From contig NZ_CP136693.1 in NCBI RefSeq assembly GCF_032922745.1, positions 3,410,001-3,474,000 on the forward strand: a stretch of 64,000 nt of DNA, written 5' to 3'. The DNA is from Marinobacter salarius. GTDB taxonomy: Bacteria > Pseudomonadota > Gammaproteobacteria > Pseudomonadales > Oleiphilaceae. Positions 33,321 to 42,397 of this stretch are shown piece by piece; position 1 is the stretch's first letter; each line of letters starts with the position of its first letter. Made by a program: the position numbers and the translations under genes. The notes below the pieces were generated by a model. That model had not been told where the DNA came from. It made no database searches and was given only the letters and a program-made list of their open reading frames with translations.

Positions 33321-33965
33321 ATGACTCCAACCGCAGACCACGGGCTTGCCACCCAGACCATCGTACTGGCTTCCGGTGAGCAGCTTTATCACCAGGGGCA
33401 GTGGGATAACAGCGTATACATTGTCGAGTCCGGGCACCTTAAGCTTGAGCACGTTGCAACATCTGGCACCGCCAGTATTGCGGCCGTGCTCGGAGCCGGA
33501 GAAATACTTGGTGCGGGACTGGGGAGCACCGAAACCGCGACCCAGACCGTGTCTGCTAAAGGCGCTACCCGTGTTATTCGCTACACAGCTGAAGACTTCC
33601 AGACCCGGATTGAGGCTGAACCCGCGCTGGCAGGACAGGTGATCAGGATGCTTGCCCGGCGCCAGGAAATCACCGAGCGGCGCCTGTACGCCCTCATGAC
33701 ACTCGATGTGCGCGGTCGGGTTGCGGTGACACTGCTTGACCTTGTAGGCCAGGCTGGCGGCCATTGCGTCCACGGGCACGAGGTAGATGTGCCACTAACC
33801 CAGCAAGAACTGGCCGAATTGATCGGCGCCAGCCGGCCGGTGGTCAGCGCAGAACTCAATGAACTGCGTCGGGAAGGGCTGCTGGATTATACCCGTGGAC
33901 ACATTTGCGTGGTGGATCTCGCCAGGTTGTCGACGTTTGCCACTCGTCGACTTGATGAGTGTTAG
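33321..33965 (+). CDS. Crp/Fnr-family transcriptional regulator
   Basis: 214-residue regulator with an N-terminal cyclic-nucleotide-binding-type beta barrel (GEQLYHQGQWDNSVYIVESG; GAGEILGAG) and a C-terminal winged helix (VPLTQQELAELIGASRPVVSAELNELRREGLL). No N-terminal cysteine cluster for an Fnr-type iron-sulfur centre is visible, and the arginine-serine cAMP contacts are not clear, so the signal is unknown. It follows the HAD gene by two bases and precedes a cytochrome P460 gene by 68 bases, which it could control. Confidence 0.87.
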   Translation: MTPTADHGLATQTIVLASGEQLYHQGQWDNSVYIVESGHLKLEHVATSGTASIAAVLGAGEILGAGLGSTETATQTVSAKGATRVIRYTAEDFQTRIEAEPALAGQVIRMLARRQEITERRLYALMTLDVRGRVAVTLLDLVGQAGGHCVHGHEVDVPLTQQELAELIGASRPVVSAELNELRREGLLDYTRGHICVVDLARLSTFATRRLDEC

Positions 33966-34033
33966 CCATCTGACAGACGTATCTCTCAACAAAGAATAGC
34001 CTTCACTTCTACCCATCAAACGGAGGCTATATC

Positions 34034-34663
34034 ATGCAACTAAACACTTCCCTTGCCGCCGCCATTGTTATCCTGGCGCTGAGTTGGGCACCAGGAGCGG
34101 CAGCGGAGCAGCAACAGAGCACATCCAGCGACGCCACGGCTTCAACAAATCAGTCGTTCTCGCCTTTCGTCGACGCCAAGGGCAACATTACCCGGCCACA
34201 ATCCTTCCGTGAGGATTGGGTACACATCGGCAGTTGGTTTGTAGTCGAGGACGATCAGGCCAGTGGGCCCGGCGTTCACGACGTTTATGCCGATCCGTCA
34301 GCGGTCAAGGCGTTTCAAGCCGACGGCAAATGGCCCGATGGTGCAGTGCTGGTCAAGGAAATCAGGGGCATTGAAGAAGGCCCCAAAACCACTGGTCACG
34401 CCCAATGGGCGGGGGACATTGGTGTCTGGTTTGTGATGGTACGAGACCGTCACAACCGCTTCCCCGACAATACCGCCTGGGGTGAAGGCTGGGGATGGGC
34501 GTTGTTCACGACAGACAGCCCCAACACCAGCACCACCGACAACTGGAAAGGCGAAGGCTTCAATAATTGCTTCGGCTGCCACGTGCCGGCCAAGGATACC
34601 GAATGGGTATTCATCGAAGGCTATCCAACCGTAAGGGACGCAGCGAAGTACGACACTCAATAA
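34034..34663 (+). CDS. Cytochrome P460 family protein
   Basis: 209-residue periplasmic protein with a signal peptide cleaved near AAA-EQ, then a cytochrome P460 domain (PF16694). The single heme site is CFGCH (C179, C182, H183). P460 hemes in ammonia oxidisers turn over hydroxylamine and nitric oxide through a lysine-heme crosslink; many relatives, including cytochrome c'-beta, bind NO without that activity. Whether the crosslinking lysine is conserved could not be decided by eye. The ATG has ACGGAGGCTATATC upstream. Downstream, CCGCC (34673-34677) and GGCGG (34698-34702) with an inner ACCG/CGGT stem may form a terminator. Confidence 0.82.
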   Translation: MQLNTSLAAAIVILALSWAPGAAAEQQQSTSSDATASTNQSFSPFVDAKGNITRPQSFREDWVHIGSWFVVEDDQASGPGVHDVYADPSAVKAFQADGKWPDGAVLVKEIRGIEEGPKTTGHAQWAGDIGVWFVMVRDRHNRFPDNTAWGEGWGWALFTTDSPNTSTTDNWKGEGFNNCFGCHVPAKDTEWVFIEGYPTVRDAAKYDTQ

Positions 34664-34816
34664 CCACCCAGTCCGCCATCGATACCGGGTTTTCGGTGGC
34701 GGCCAACCCTTCCCATAACCTCAGCAACACTCTGCATCTGGTTGAATACCATCTCCCCCACCCTTATGATCGCTGAGAAAGCCGCCGACTGATACTGAAC
34801 GGGAAACAGCAGCGTG

Positions 34817-35149
34817 ATGCCAGAATTGAAAACTGTCGGCCTCTTTCTAGTGACCGCCCTGGCCGAGATCGTCGGCTGCTACCTGCCCTATCTGTGGCTG
34901 CGGGAAGGCAAGACCATCTGGTTGCTGATTCCTGGCGCCCTGAGCCTGGCCGCGTTCGCCTGGTTGTTATCGCTGCACCCGACGGCCGCTGGCCGGGTAT
35001 ACGCAGCCTATGGTGGTGTTTATATCTTTATGGCGATACTTTGGTTATGGGCCGTGGATGGCGTTCGGCCAACGGTCTGGGATCTGGTGGGGACGGCCGT
35101 GGCTTTAACGGGCATGGCCATCATTATGTTTGCGCCCAGGGGCACATGA
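34817..35149 (+). CDS. YnfA/UPF0060 family membrane protein
   Basis: About 110 residues with four membrane helices. The sequence TALAEIVGCYLPYLWLREGK and GRVYAAYGGVYIFMAILWLW carries the UPF0060 signature. YnfA belongs near small multidrug resistance transporters, but transport in this subfamily is not well established. The start may be GTG 34814 or ATG 34817. It lies 24 bases before the AraC regulator on the same strand and could be co-transcribed with it. Confidence 0.85.
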   Translation: MPELKTVGLFLVTALAEIVGCYLPYLWLREGKTIWLLIPGALSLAAFAWLLSLHPTAAGRVYAAYGGVYIFMAILWLWAVDGVRPTVWDLVGTAVALTGMAIIMFAPRGT

Positions 35150-35173
35150 CTCATTGCGGACAGGAACGCAGGC

Positions 35174-36040
35174 ATGACCAACTCCATTGAGACCAAACCC
35201 ATTTTCTGGCGCGACGCCCGCCTGCCCCATGTTGAATTACGCAAAGTCAGTGATGGGCGTAAAGTCTGCTATTCCCCCCATAGTCATACTCAGTGGTCCA
35301 TTGGCGCCATTACCGAAGGTGAAAGCACCTACCAGTATCGGGAGGACTTTTTCCATGTCCGCACCGGTGACCTGGTACTGATGAATCCCGAGTGGGTTCA
35401 TTCGTGCAATCCCATCGAAAACCAGCCCTGGGCTTACCTGATGCTGTACGTGGATACGCAGTGGCTGACCCAACTGCGATATCAGGCCGGATTATTGCCG
35501 CAAGCGACCTGGCAGGACATTTCCACCGCAACCATAACGGACCCCATCTGGTATGAACGGTATTGCCGCGTGGCGGAGTGCCTTCTGAATCCACAGCGGG
35601 ATCTTCTCGATAAACAGACCGAAGTGGTCGAGTTTCTGTCAGGCCTGATGCATGAGTTGGCCCGCCGGCCAATCGCGGCGGAACCAGAGGCGTCGGAAAC
35701 GCTGGCGGCATTAGCGCGTCATCTGGATGACCACTCCACAGAAGAGGTCTCCCTGGACACGCTCTGCGACATTTCCGGTTACAGTGAGGGCCATCTGATC
35801 AGGGCCTTCAAGCAGCATTTTGGCCTGACTCCCCACGCCTATTTGTTGAATCGCCGTATCCAACTAGGGCGCCTTGAGCTCGCCAACGGCACCCCAATCG
35901 CCGAGGCGGCACTGAACGCAGGCTTCGCCGACCAGCCTCACTTCCAGCGCACGTTCAAACGGCTGATGGCGGCAACGCCGAATCAGTACCGACAGCCCTC
36001 AACCGATCACCAGATACAGACAACTGATCGCAAGCAATAA
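35174..36040 (+). CDS. AraC-family transcriptional regulator
   Basis: 288-residue regulator. The N-terminal cupin-like sensor is seen as SPHSHTQWSIGAITEGESTY and FHVRTGDLVLMNPEWVHSC. The C-terminal double helix-turn-helix begins LDTLCDISGYSEGHLIRAFKQHFGLTPHAYLLNRRIQLGR, split here into parts. It is convergent with a LysE-family exporter and its last 42 bases overlap that gene's end; AraC regulators of this type are often paired with LysE exporters, suggesting it senses the exported amino acid or a toxic solute. Confidence 0.87.
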   Translation: MTNSIETKPIFWRDARLPHVELRKVSDGRKVCYSPHSHTQWSIGAITEGESTYQYREDFFHVRTGDLVLMNPEWVHSCNPIENQPWAYLMLYVDTQWLTQLRYQAGLLPQATWQDISTATITDPIWYERYCRVAECLLNPQRDLLDKQTEVVEFLSGLMHELARRPIAAEPEASETLAALARHLDDHSTEEVSLDTLCDISGYSEGHLIRAFKQHFGLTPHAYLLNRRIQLGRLELANGTPIAEAALNAGFADQPHFQRTFKRLMAATPNQYRQPSTDHQIQTTDRKQ

Positions 36041-36592
36041 AGCCAGGGTCCGGTTGATGGCCATCAGCACCACAGGCCGCTGCACGTATCGCCGCAGGAA
36101 TGCCCCCGCATACACCCAACATGCCAGGGACAACCAACAGATGGGCAGGTAGAGCGACGCAAACAGCAGGATCTGGTTCAGGTCGTTGGCGCTGGTATAG
36201 GCGCCGATGCCAGACGCCGAAGCCAGCCAGGCTTTGGGGTTCAGCCACTGCATGATTGCCCCGGTGCCGAAGCCCGGCGCCTTATCAACACCCGTTTCCG
36301 GTAACTGACCGCTGTCCATGGCCAGCTTTATACTCAGATAAAGCAGGAATGCGACACCCGCCCATCGCAACAACGCTTCCAACATCGGCACCATGGTCAG
36401 CAGCGAGTAGAGCCCCAGCCCCACAGCGACGAACAGGGCGATGAAGCCCAGGGTTGCCCCGGTAACGAAGATCAGTCCCCGGGAAACAGGATAACGCGTG
36501 CCACTGCTCAGACACACAAGGTTGACCGGGCCCGGGGAAATGGACGCCGCCAGAGCGAACGCGGACATGGGCAGAATCAGGGAAAGGCTCAT
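35999..36592 (-). CDS. LysE/RhtB-family exporter
   Basis: 197-residue membrane protein with six hydrophobic segments. The LysE signature is near the N-terminus (SISPGPVNLVCLSSG) and the typical cytoplasmic-charge pattern follows. It would export an amino acid or related metabolite using the proton gradient; specificity cannot be assigned. Its 3' end overlaps that of the AraC regulator by 42 bases on opposite strands, so transcripts would be antisense to one another there. Confidence 0.85.
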   Translation of the reverse strand: MSLSLILPMSAFALAASISPGPVNLVCLSSGTRYPVSRGLIFVTGATLGFIALFVAVGLGLYSLLTMVPMLEALLRWAGVAFLLYLSIKLAMDSGQLPETGVDKAPGFGTGAIMQWLNPKAWLASASGIGAYTSANDLNQILLFASLYLPICWLSLACWVYAGAFLRRYVQRPVVLMAINRTLALLLAISCLYLVIG

Positions 36593-36682
36593 GAATGGTA
36601 TTCTCCGTTCAGGTTATAGACGGAGTCTGCCCTGAAAGGTGGAGCGGGTATTGAACAAAATTGAGGTGCGCCAGGCTGCACA

Positions 36683-37594
36683 CTAGTATGGAATAAATTC
36701 CGCCTCGTCCCCCACCACCTTATCAAACCGCCCTGCCCGCCAGTCCTCCCGTGCCTGGTCAATACGTTCCTTGCGGGACGATACAAAGTTCCATTCGATA
36801 AAGCGCCGGCCAACCGGTTCTCCGCCGATCACGGCAATACGAGTGTCCTCACTGGCGGTCACCGATACGCCAGGTTGCTGCGAAAACACCGTCATGCTGT
36901 GAGTTGGAAGTTCCGCGCCGTGGGCGGTCAGGGCACCTTGGGCAACGTAAACGGCGCGTTCCTGCACATCGGGCAATTCCAGGCTCTGGCCCGCCGTGAG
37001 AGTGGCTTCCAGGTAGAGGGTGTCACTGAACCGGCGTACCGGTGAAGCCACCCCGTAGGCATTGCCAATCATTACTCGCACAGGCACACCGTGAACGTCT
37101 AACGAGGGAATGTCATCGCTTGGGTAGTGGTGGAAAGCAGGGTCGGTTTCTTCGTGCTCTTCCGGCAGTGCCAGCCAGAGCTGAAGACCGTGGAGCCGAT
37201 GATCTTCCACCGTGATCGCCGCGCGTTCACGTTCAGAATGGGTGATGCCACGGCCAGCCACCATCAGGTTGATATCACCCGGGCGGATAGGCTGGAGGCT
37301 ACCGACAGAGTCCCGGTGCAAAATCTCACCCTCGAAGAGGTAAGTCACCGTCGCAATACCGATGTGTGGATGGGGACGAACGTTGATACCGTGCCCCGCT
37401 GCAAAATCCGCCGGCCCCATTTCGTCAAAGAAGATCCAGGGGCCAACCATTTTCCGTTTTGCGGTTGGCAACAGGCGACGCACGGAGAATCCCCCAAGGT
37501 CTGTTATACGGGGGCTCAGTATGGTTTCAATCGCGCTGCAGGGTGCAGTTATGGCATCACAAACCTGTTCTGCAGACTCCAATACATTACTCAC
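36683..37594 (-). CDS. Pirin family protein
   Basis: 303-residue bicupin. The metal site is clear: RPHPHIGIATVTY, then LHRDSVGS, and GRGITHSERER give three histidines and a glutamate as in human pirin and E. coli YhhW, which act as quercetinases. The C-terminal cupin ends with SVTASEDTRIAVIGG. The start is GTG 37594 with AGGAGC six bases upstream, not the extended ATG at 37657 that adds an unrelated N-terminus. No physiological substrate is known for most members. A divergent racemase gene starts 134 bases away. Confidence 0.85.
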   Translation of the reverse strand: MSNVLESAEQVCDAITAPCSAIETILSPRITDLGGFSVRRLLPTAKRKMVGPWIFFDEMGPADFAAGHGINVRPHPHIGIATVTYLFEGEILHRDSVGSLQPIRPGDINLMVAGRGITHSERERAAITVEDHRLHGLQLWLALPEEHEETDPAFHHYPSDDIPSLDVHGVPVRVMIGNAYGVASPVRRFSDTLYLEATLTAGQSLELPDVQERAVYVAQGALTAHGAELPTHSMTVFSQQPGVSVTASEDTRIAVIGGEPVGRRFIEWNFVSSRKERIDQAREDWRAGRFDKVVGDEAEFIPY

Positions 37595-37728
37595 GGCACC
37601 GCTCCTATGCGTCTGTTCCAGAATATCCACATTGCCCCGAATACCTGAGATGTTCAACTATCCAATACAGCTACGGATGTATTTGTTAGTCTCAACGTGT
37701 CTACCATCATTAAGACAGGGAGCGTTTT

Positions 37729-38424
37729 ATGAAAACCATTGGCCTTCTTGGCGGCATGAGCTGGGAATCCACCCAAACGTACTACCGGTTGATCAATGAG
37801 GGCATAAAATCACGCCTTGGGGGTTTGCACTCCGCCAAGCTCGTGCTTTTCAGCGTTGATTTTGCGGAGATTGAAGCACTCCAGCACAAAGGTGACTGGC
37901 CCGCCACGGCCACCATGCTCGCCAACGCCGCACTGTCACTTCAAAACGCGGGGGCGGATTTTCTGATGATCGGCACCAACACCATGCACAAAGTAGCGCC
38001 GGAAATTGAAGAGGCCATCAACATCCCCCTGCTTCACATCGCCGATGCCACGGCGAGCGTCCTGACACAGGACAATATCCAGCGCGTGGGGCTCCTGGGT
38101 ACACGGTTTACCATGGAGCAGGCCTTCTACCGCGAACGCCTGGAAGCGGCTGGCATTGAGGTGGTAACTCCGGATGAACCCCAACGGGCGGAGGTTCATC
38201 GGATTATCTACGAAGAACTCTGCCAGGGAGAAATCCAGGCGGCTTCCCGGGAGGCCTATCTGGCCGTCGTCAACTCACTGGCCGAGCAAGGTGCGCAAGC
38301 TGTCATCCTGGGGTGCACGGAAATCGGCCTGCTGATCGGACAGGCGGACACCACCGTTCCGCTGTACGATACCACGGCGATTCACGCGACTCAGGCGGTG
38401 GAGCAGGCACTTGGTGACCGATGA
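37729..38424 (+). CDS. Aspartate/glutamate racemase family protein
   Basis: 231-residue enzyme resembling the YgeA-type aspartate/glutamate racemases. The first strand and loop are IGLLGGMSWESTQTYYRL, the first catalytic-cysteine region is replaced by FLMIGTNTMHKVAPE (Thr/Asn rather than a Cys), and the second has VILGCTEIGLLI with the cysteine. Several YgeA-like enzymes with a single reactive cysteine are active on other amino acids, so broad racemase activity is possible but not certain. RBS AGGGAGC lies ahead of the ATG. Clearly a separate gene from pirin. Confidence 0.82.
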   Translation: MKTIGLLGGMSWESTQTYYRLINEGIKSRLGGLHSAKLVLFSVDFAEIEALQHKGDWPATATMLANAALSLQNAGADFLMIGTNTMHKVAPEIEEAINIPLLHIADATASVLTQDNIQRVGLLGTRFTMEQAFYRERLEAAGIEVVTPDEPQRAEVHRIIYEELCQGEIQAASREAYLAVVNSLAEQGAQAVILGCTEIGLLIGQADTTVPLYDTTAIHATQAVEQALGDR

Positions 38425-38590
38425 GGCAACGTGCAGCTTCGCAATCCCGTGAACAGGTCATCCACTAGTGATTACTGAACCGTATAGGAAACCCGCCAGG
38501 TTTCACTGGCAGAATTCAGGTCGGGAGTGCTGCGTTAGTCGTCCGGATTAATACAGCGCTATCACTCACCACTGTATTTCTGAGCCACCT

Positions 38591-39883
38591 ATGACGACCG
38601 CTACCTGGTTTCTATTGCTGGGCGCCCTCCTTCTGTTAGTGGGCTTTACCGCGTCCTACATCAAAAACGGGCCCGCCACGTCAGCCATTGTGTACCTGCT
38701 GGTCGGTTTTATCGTCGGTCCGATGGGCTTTGGCCTATTCCACTTCAACCCACTGGAAGAGTCGGCACTGCTGGAACTGCTCACAGAAATCGCCGTGTTG
38801 ATTTCGCTGTATTGCGCTGGCGTGAAAATGCCCGCCCCGGTGACCTTCAGGCGCTGGCGCAACCCCCTGAGACTGGCGGTCGTGTCGATGTCGCTGACCG
38901 TGGGTATTGTGGCGCTGTTCGGATACTTCTGGCTCGCCCTGCCCCTTGGTGCCGCGGTACTGCTTGGTGCGGTGGTGGCCCCCACCGATCCGGTGCTTGC
39001 CACCGAAGTACAGGTTCGACATGCCGATGATCCTGACCGGCTGCGGTTTGCGTTAACCAGCGAAGCGGGAATGAACGACGGTAGCGCCTTTCCTTTCGTA
39101 ATGCTGGGGCTCGGACTGTTAGGTTTGCATGATCTGGGCGACGCCGGGTGGCGGTGGTTCGCGGTTGACGTTGTATGGGCCAGCGGCGCGGGAATCATCA
39201 TCGGTATCGTGGCCGGCTGCCTGGTCGGTTGGCTGGTTCAGAAACTGCGCTCCACGTTCACCCAGTCGGAGTTTCTCGAAAGCTTCCTTGGGCTGGGCCT
39301 GATTGCGTTTGCCTATGGCGTCAGTCTTCTGGTCAATGCCTGGGGATTTCTGGCGGTGTTCAGCGCGGCAGTGGCATTGCGGCATACCGAACTGAAGCTG
39401 GCCGGCCTTAAACAGTCCTACTCGGATACAACTTCCGGGGAAACCTATCCGGGCGAAGCACCGAAGGCCATCGCCCATGTGCATCAGAGCTCCCTGATAT
39501 TCAACGAACATCTGGAAAGGCTGGCCGAAATCGTTCTGGTTCTGCTGATTGGCGGCTCCCTGTTCTGGGATTCGTGGAGCTGGCGCGCGGTTGGTTTCGC
39601 CGCCTTTCTGTTCTTCGTCGCCCGCCCCATCAGTGTTCACCTTGGCCTGCTCGGCAGCAAGGCGCCAATCCGGTTACGAAATCTCGCGGGTTGGTTCGGT
39701 GTGCGGGGCATTGGTTCCCTCTACTATCTGATGTACGCCATCCAACATGGGCTGCCAGAAGACATCGCCCTGGAGTTGATTCACCTGACCCTGGTAGTGG
39801 TTGCCTTGTCGATCCTTGTTCACGGCGTAAGCGTTAAACCCGCCATTGCTCGCTTCTGGCGGGCGCGCAAATCAATGCACTAA
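38591..39883 (+). CDS. Cation:proton antiporter (CPA1 type)
   Basis: 430-residue membrane protein with about twelve helices. Conserved transport residues are seen in GAVVAPTDPVLATEVQV and SEAGMNDGSAFPFVMLGLG (the aspartate in the ND motif is the ion-binding acid of this family). The C-terminus is short and lacks a long regulatory tail. It probably exchanges sodium or potassium for protons, fitting a marine salt-exposed life. Upstream, the 166 bases after the racemase gene hold a small hairpin GAAACC/GGTTTC (38488-38504) of unclear role. The ATG has only a weak ribosome site. Confidence 0.85.
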   Translation: MTTATWFLLLGALLLLVGFTASYIKNGPATSAIVYLLVGFIVGPMGFGLFHFNPLEESALLELLTEIAVLISLYCAGVKMPAPVTFRRWRNPLRLAVVSMSLTVGIVALFGYFWLALPLGAAVLLGAVVAPTDPVLATEVQVRHADDPDRLRFALTSEAGMNDGSAFPFVMLGLGLLGLHDLGDAGWRWFAVDVVWASGAGIIIGIVAGCLVGWLVQKLRSTFTQSEFLESFLGLGLIAFAYGVSLLVNAWGFLAVFSAAVALRHTELKLAGLKQSYSDTTSGETYPGEAPKAIAHVHQSSLIFNEHLERLAEIVLVLLIGGSLFWDSWSWRAVGFAAFLFFVARPISVHLGLLGSKAPIRLRNLAGWFGVRGIGSLYYLMYAIQHGLPEDIALELIHLTLVVVALSILVHGVSVKPAIARFWRARKSMH

Positions 39884-39923
39884 AACATCAGTGTCCGCGA
39901 GCGAGGCCGAGAATACACGCCGA

Positions 39924-40802
39924 CTAGCGAAGCAGGGGTAACAGGATGTTTTGCCAGATCGACGTCTGGTATTGCTCACGAAACCAGCCAAGGTGGCCAA
40001 TGCGGCTTTCGCCAACATCCTTCGGATCAATTCGGTGCATGGTGACAGTCGCCTGAGTATAGAAGCTGTGCAGCGAATCGACGTTACGTCGGGACATCAT
40101 CTCGTCGTCGGTAAAGGCCACCGCTGAAATCGGCACCTGCACCGCAGCGAACTGTTCCCGTAATGCCTGGCCCTCTTTACCCACTGCGTATTCCGGGTTG
40201 AGGCACCATTGCCGCCACTGGCGTATCACATTGGGTGGTAGGTCACCCACGATATTCAGGCGCTTGCCGGGGAAGTAGCCAAACATCCGCACGCTGACAG
40301 GCGCCATGAAATACCACAGAAACCAGGCAATACGTTTGGTGGGCGGTGAGTTCTCACGCCAATAACCGCTGCCACAGGCGACGGTGACGGCGTGATCCAG
40401 CTCGTTTACATTGGGTGTCATACCCAGCAACTGCCCACCAACGCTGTGACCAATCCATTGAAGGCGCTGCCCGGGATAGTGCTGCCGGGCGAAGTCTATA
40501 ACCGCCTGGCAATCCTCGCTCCCCCACTCCGTCACCTTGACCGGGCAGTCCCGCAGACGGCCTTGCAGGGAGGCCCCCATACCGGAATAGTCGAAGGTGA
40601 TGGCGGTAAAGCCCTGGCGGCTCAGATAACGCGCGAATTTCTCATAACAATGCTGCCCTACCCCCATGGCGCCAGCGACGATGACGACCGAACTGGACTG
40701 ATCCGCAGGAAATGCCCGGAGGTGGATTCGATGACCGCCCGGTGTCGTGACTGGCACATCCTGTCTACTCGTTGGGGGTAGTGAAGACTCCCTGGCACTC
40801 AT
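39924..40802 (-). CDS. Alpha/beta-fold hydrolase
   Basis: 292-residue serine hydrolase. The nucleophile elbow is IGHSVGGQLL, the oxyanion-loop region is VIVAGAMGVGQH, and the acid and histidine candidates lie in FTDDEMMSRRNV and RIGHLGWF. Substrate unknown; esterase or lactonase are the usual activities for this architecture. AGGAGAATCATT precedes the ATG. It lies 41 bases downstream of the MarR regulator on the same strand and is likely its target operon partner. Confidence 0.85.
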   Translation of the reverse strand: MSARESSLPPTSRQDVPVTTPGGHRIHLRAFPADQSSSVVIVAGAMGVGQHCYEKFARYLSRQGFTAITFDYSGMGASLQGRLRDCPVKVTEWGSEDCQAVIDFARQHYPGQRLQWIGHSVGGQLLGMTPNVNELDHAVTVACGSGYWRENSPPTKRIAWFLWYFMAPVSVRMFGYFPGKRLNIVGDLPPNVIRQWRQWCLNPEYAVGKEGQALREQFAAVQVPISAVAFTDDEMMSRRNVDSLHSFYTQATVTMHRIDPKDVGESRIGHLGWFREQYQTSIWQNILLPLLR

Positions 40803-40843
40803 AATGATTCTCCTGGTAACTTGCCTGACAACGTTCCCGGGCG

Positions 40844-41257
40844 TCAGAAATCGTTGGCGAGATGGTTGAGGAACTTGAGGATGACGGTCACTTCTTCATC
40901 ACTGAAACCGTCGGTCATGCGGTTGTTCAATTCCGTGATCAGCGGTTTGGCGCTTTCGATCTTCTCGCGCCCGACAGCGGTGAGATACAAACGGGATGCG
41001 CGGCCATCCCTGTCGCAGGTGCGCCTCTCCAACAGGCCCTTGCTCTCCATCCGCCCAGCCAGCCCCGTCAACGCGGAACTGTTCAAATGAAGGCTGTGGG
41101 CGAGATCTTTCAACAGACATCCCTCGTCGCCGGCAACCAGCAACAGCGCCCCCACCTGGGTTACCGAAATTCCCAGCGCTTCTTCGCTGCGCTGGTCAGC
41201 GTGTTTGTATACCCGATGGCGGGCCTTGTTAAGCAGATAGAAAAAACGTTTGTCCAT
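40844..41257 (-). CDS. MarR-family transcriptional regulator
   Basis: 137-residue winged-helix regulator with the MarR fold: LGISVTQVGALLLVAGDEG, then LLKDLAHSLHLNSSALTGLAGRM for the recognition helix and LLERRTCDRDGRASRLYL for the wing. The wing RDGRASR matches the typical DxRxx motif. A perfect palindromic operator lies in the intergenic region, 12-53 bases before its start, consistent with autorepression and control of the divergent metallopeptidase gene. The inducing ligand is unknown; the co-directional hydrolase is probably in the regulon. Confidence 0.88.
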   Translation of the reverse strand: MDKRFFYLLNKARHRVYKHADQRSEEALGISVTQVGALLLVAGDEGCLLKDLAHSLHLNSSALTGLAGRMESKGLLERRTCDRDGRASRLYLTAVGREKIESAKPLITELNNRMTDGFSDEEVTVILKFLNHLANDF

Positions 41258-41268
41258 AAGCCTGCCAT

Positions 41269-41310
41269 TTATTTCACATGTGAACCAAATATACTACGCA
41301 TGTGAAATAA
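41269..41310. promoter_or_regulatory. Palindromic MarR-type operator between divergent genes
   Basis: A perfect inverted repeat TTATTTCACATG (41269-41280) / CATGTGAAATAA (41299-41310), and within its left arm the fully palindromic TTCACATGTGAA (41273-41284). The right arm carries a second half-site of the same sequence. It lies between MarR (start 41257, leftward) and the metallopeptidase (start 41394, rightward), where it would control both. Confidence 0.75.
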
Positions 41311-41393
41311 CTGGCAAGCCGCCCATGCGACGTTGGACATCCGGCGCGATCAATTCCTATACTCAGGGTCCATTCCGCTGGAAGACTTTCTTT

Positions 41394-42359
41394 ATGCGCG
41401 TTTTCGCCAACCCCGTCGGTTCCGGCGCTCTCTGGTTTGACAACCTTGCCACGGCTGATGGTACCCCGGTGGCCTACGACCCCCAGGCGCGAGCTTTTTT
41501 GCCGATGCCGCCGTTCTGCGCTAACAGGGACGTGATTGGCTGCAACTGGATCGCACCAGAGCAAGGTGCCTTCTGCCGCGCCTGTGCCATGACGGCGCTG
41601 GCACCAGACCCGTCCATCGCCAACGCCATCCCCAACTGGGCGCAAACCGAGGCCGCCAAACGCTGGGTGATCGACAATCTTGGGCGCTGGCATTGGTTTC
41701 GCCCGGAAGACCCTGGCTCTCGACCGGTGTTCCATATGCTTGCGGAGGGTCCCACTCCCGTACCAATGGGCCACGCCCAGGGTGTTGTCACCATCAGCGT
41801 GGCGGAGGCAGACCCGGTATTACGCACCACCCGCAGGGAGGCGCTGGAAGAGCCCTACAGAACGATGATTGGCCACATGCGACATGAGATTGCCCACATG
41901 CTGTGGTGGCGTCTGAGTCTGCGTGAGGACTTCCTGGATGCGTTCCGGGCGATGTTTGGCGACGAACGTATCAGCTATCCCGGAGCGCTTCAGCATCACT
42001 ACGAAAATGGTCCGCCCCAGGACTGGAAGCTGTACTACCTGACCAGCTATGCCTCAGCTCATCCCCACGAAGACTGGGCGGAGACGGCCGCGCACCTGCT
42101 TCACTTGACGGACCTGACCGACAGTTTTGTGGCCTCGGGCTTAACCTCTCCGGAAGTGCCAGGCCCGAACTGGGATCCCTATTCGGAACCCGATGCCCAG
42201 CGACTGATCCACATCGCCGCGTCCATCGCCATGGGCGTGAACCACGTAAACCGGTCGATGGGCCTGTCGGACCTGTATCCCTTTGTTCTGTCGGATTTTG
42301 CGCGCCACAAGCTGGTGTTTGTCCACGACTGGCTCAGACGTGGAGCTCAGGGGCTCTAA
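41394..42359 (+). CDS. Putative zinc-binding metallopeptidase (PF15887 type)
   Basis: 321-residue protein with the zinc motif MRHEIAHMLWW (H164, E165, H168), and a later HPHEDWAETAAHLLHL that supplies the third ligand and an acid, as in the Peptidase_Mx family (COG4307). Cysteines CNWIAPEQGAFCRAC in the N-terminal half form a partial zinc-ribbon-like group. The start at 41394 opens the conserved MRVFANPVGSGALWFDN; the frame runs further upstream through the operator, which is rejected. It is divergent from the MarR gene. Proteolytic activity of this family is predicted, not proven. Confidence 0.78.
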   Translation: MRVFANPVGSGALWFDNLATADGTPVAYDPQARAFLPMPPFCANRDVIGCNWIAPEQGAFCRACAMTALAPDPSIANAIPNWAQTEAAKRWVIDNLGRWHWFRPEDPGSRPVFHMLAEGPTPVPMGHAQGVVTISVAEADPVLRTTRREALEEPYRTMIGHMRHEIAHMLWWRLSLREDFLDAFRAMFGDERISYPGALQHHYENGPPQDWKLYYLTSYASAHPHEDWAETAAHLLHLTDLTDSFVASGLTSPEVPGPNWDPYSEPDAQRLIHIAASIAMGVNHVNRSMGLSDLYPFVLSDFARHKLVFVHDWLRRGAQGL

Positions 42360-42397
42360 CGTCGCGCCACTTGATCGACCGCAACCTGCGCGGCCGA

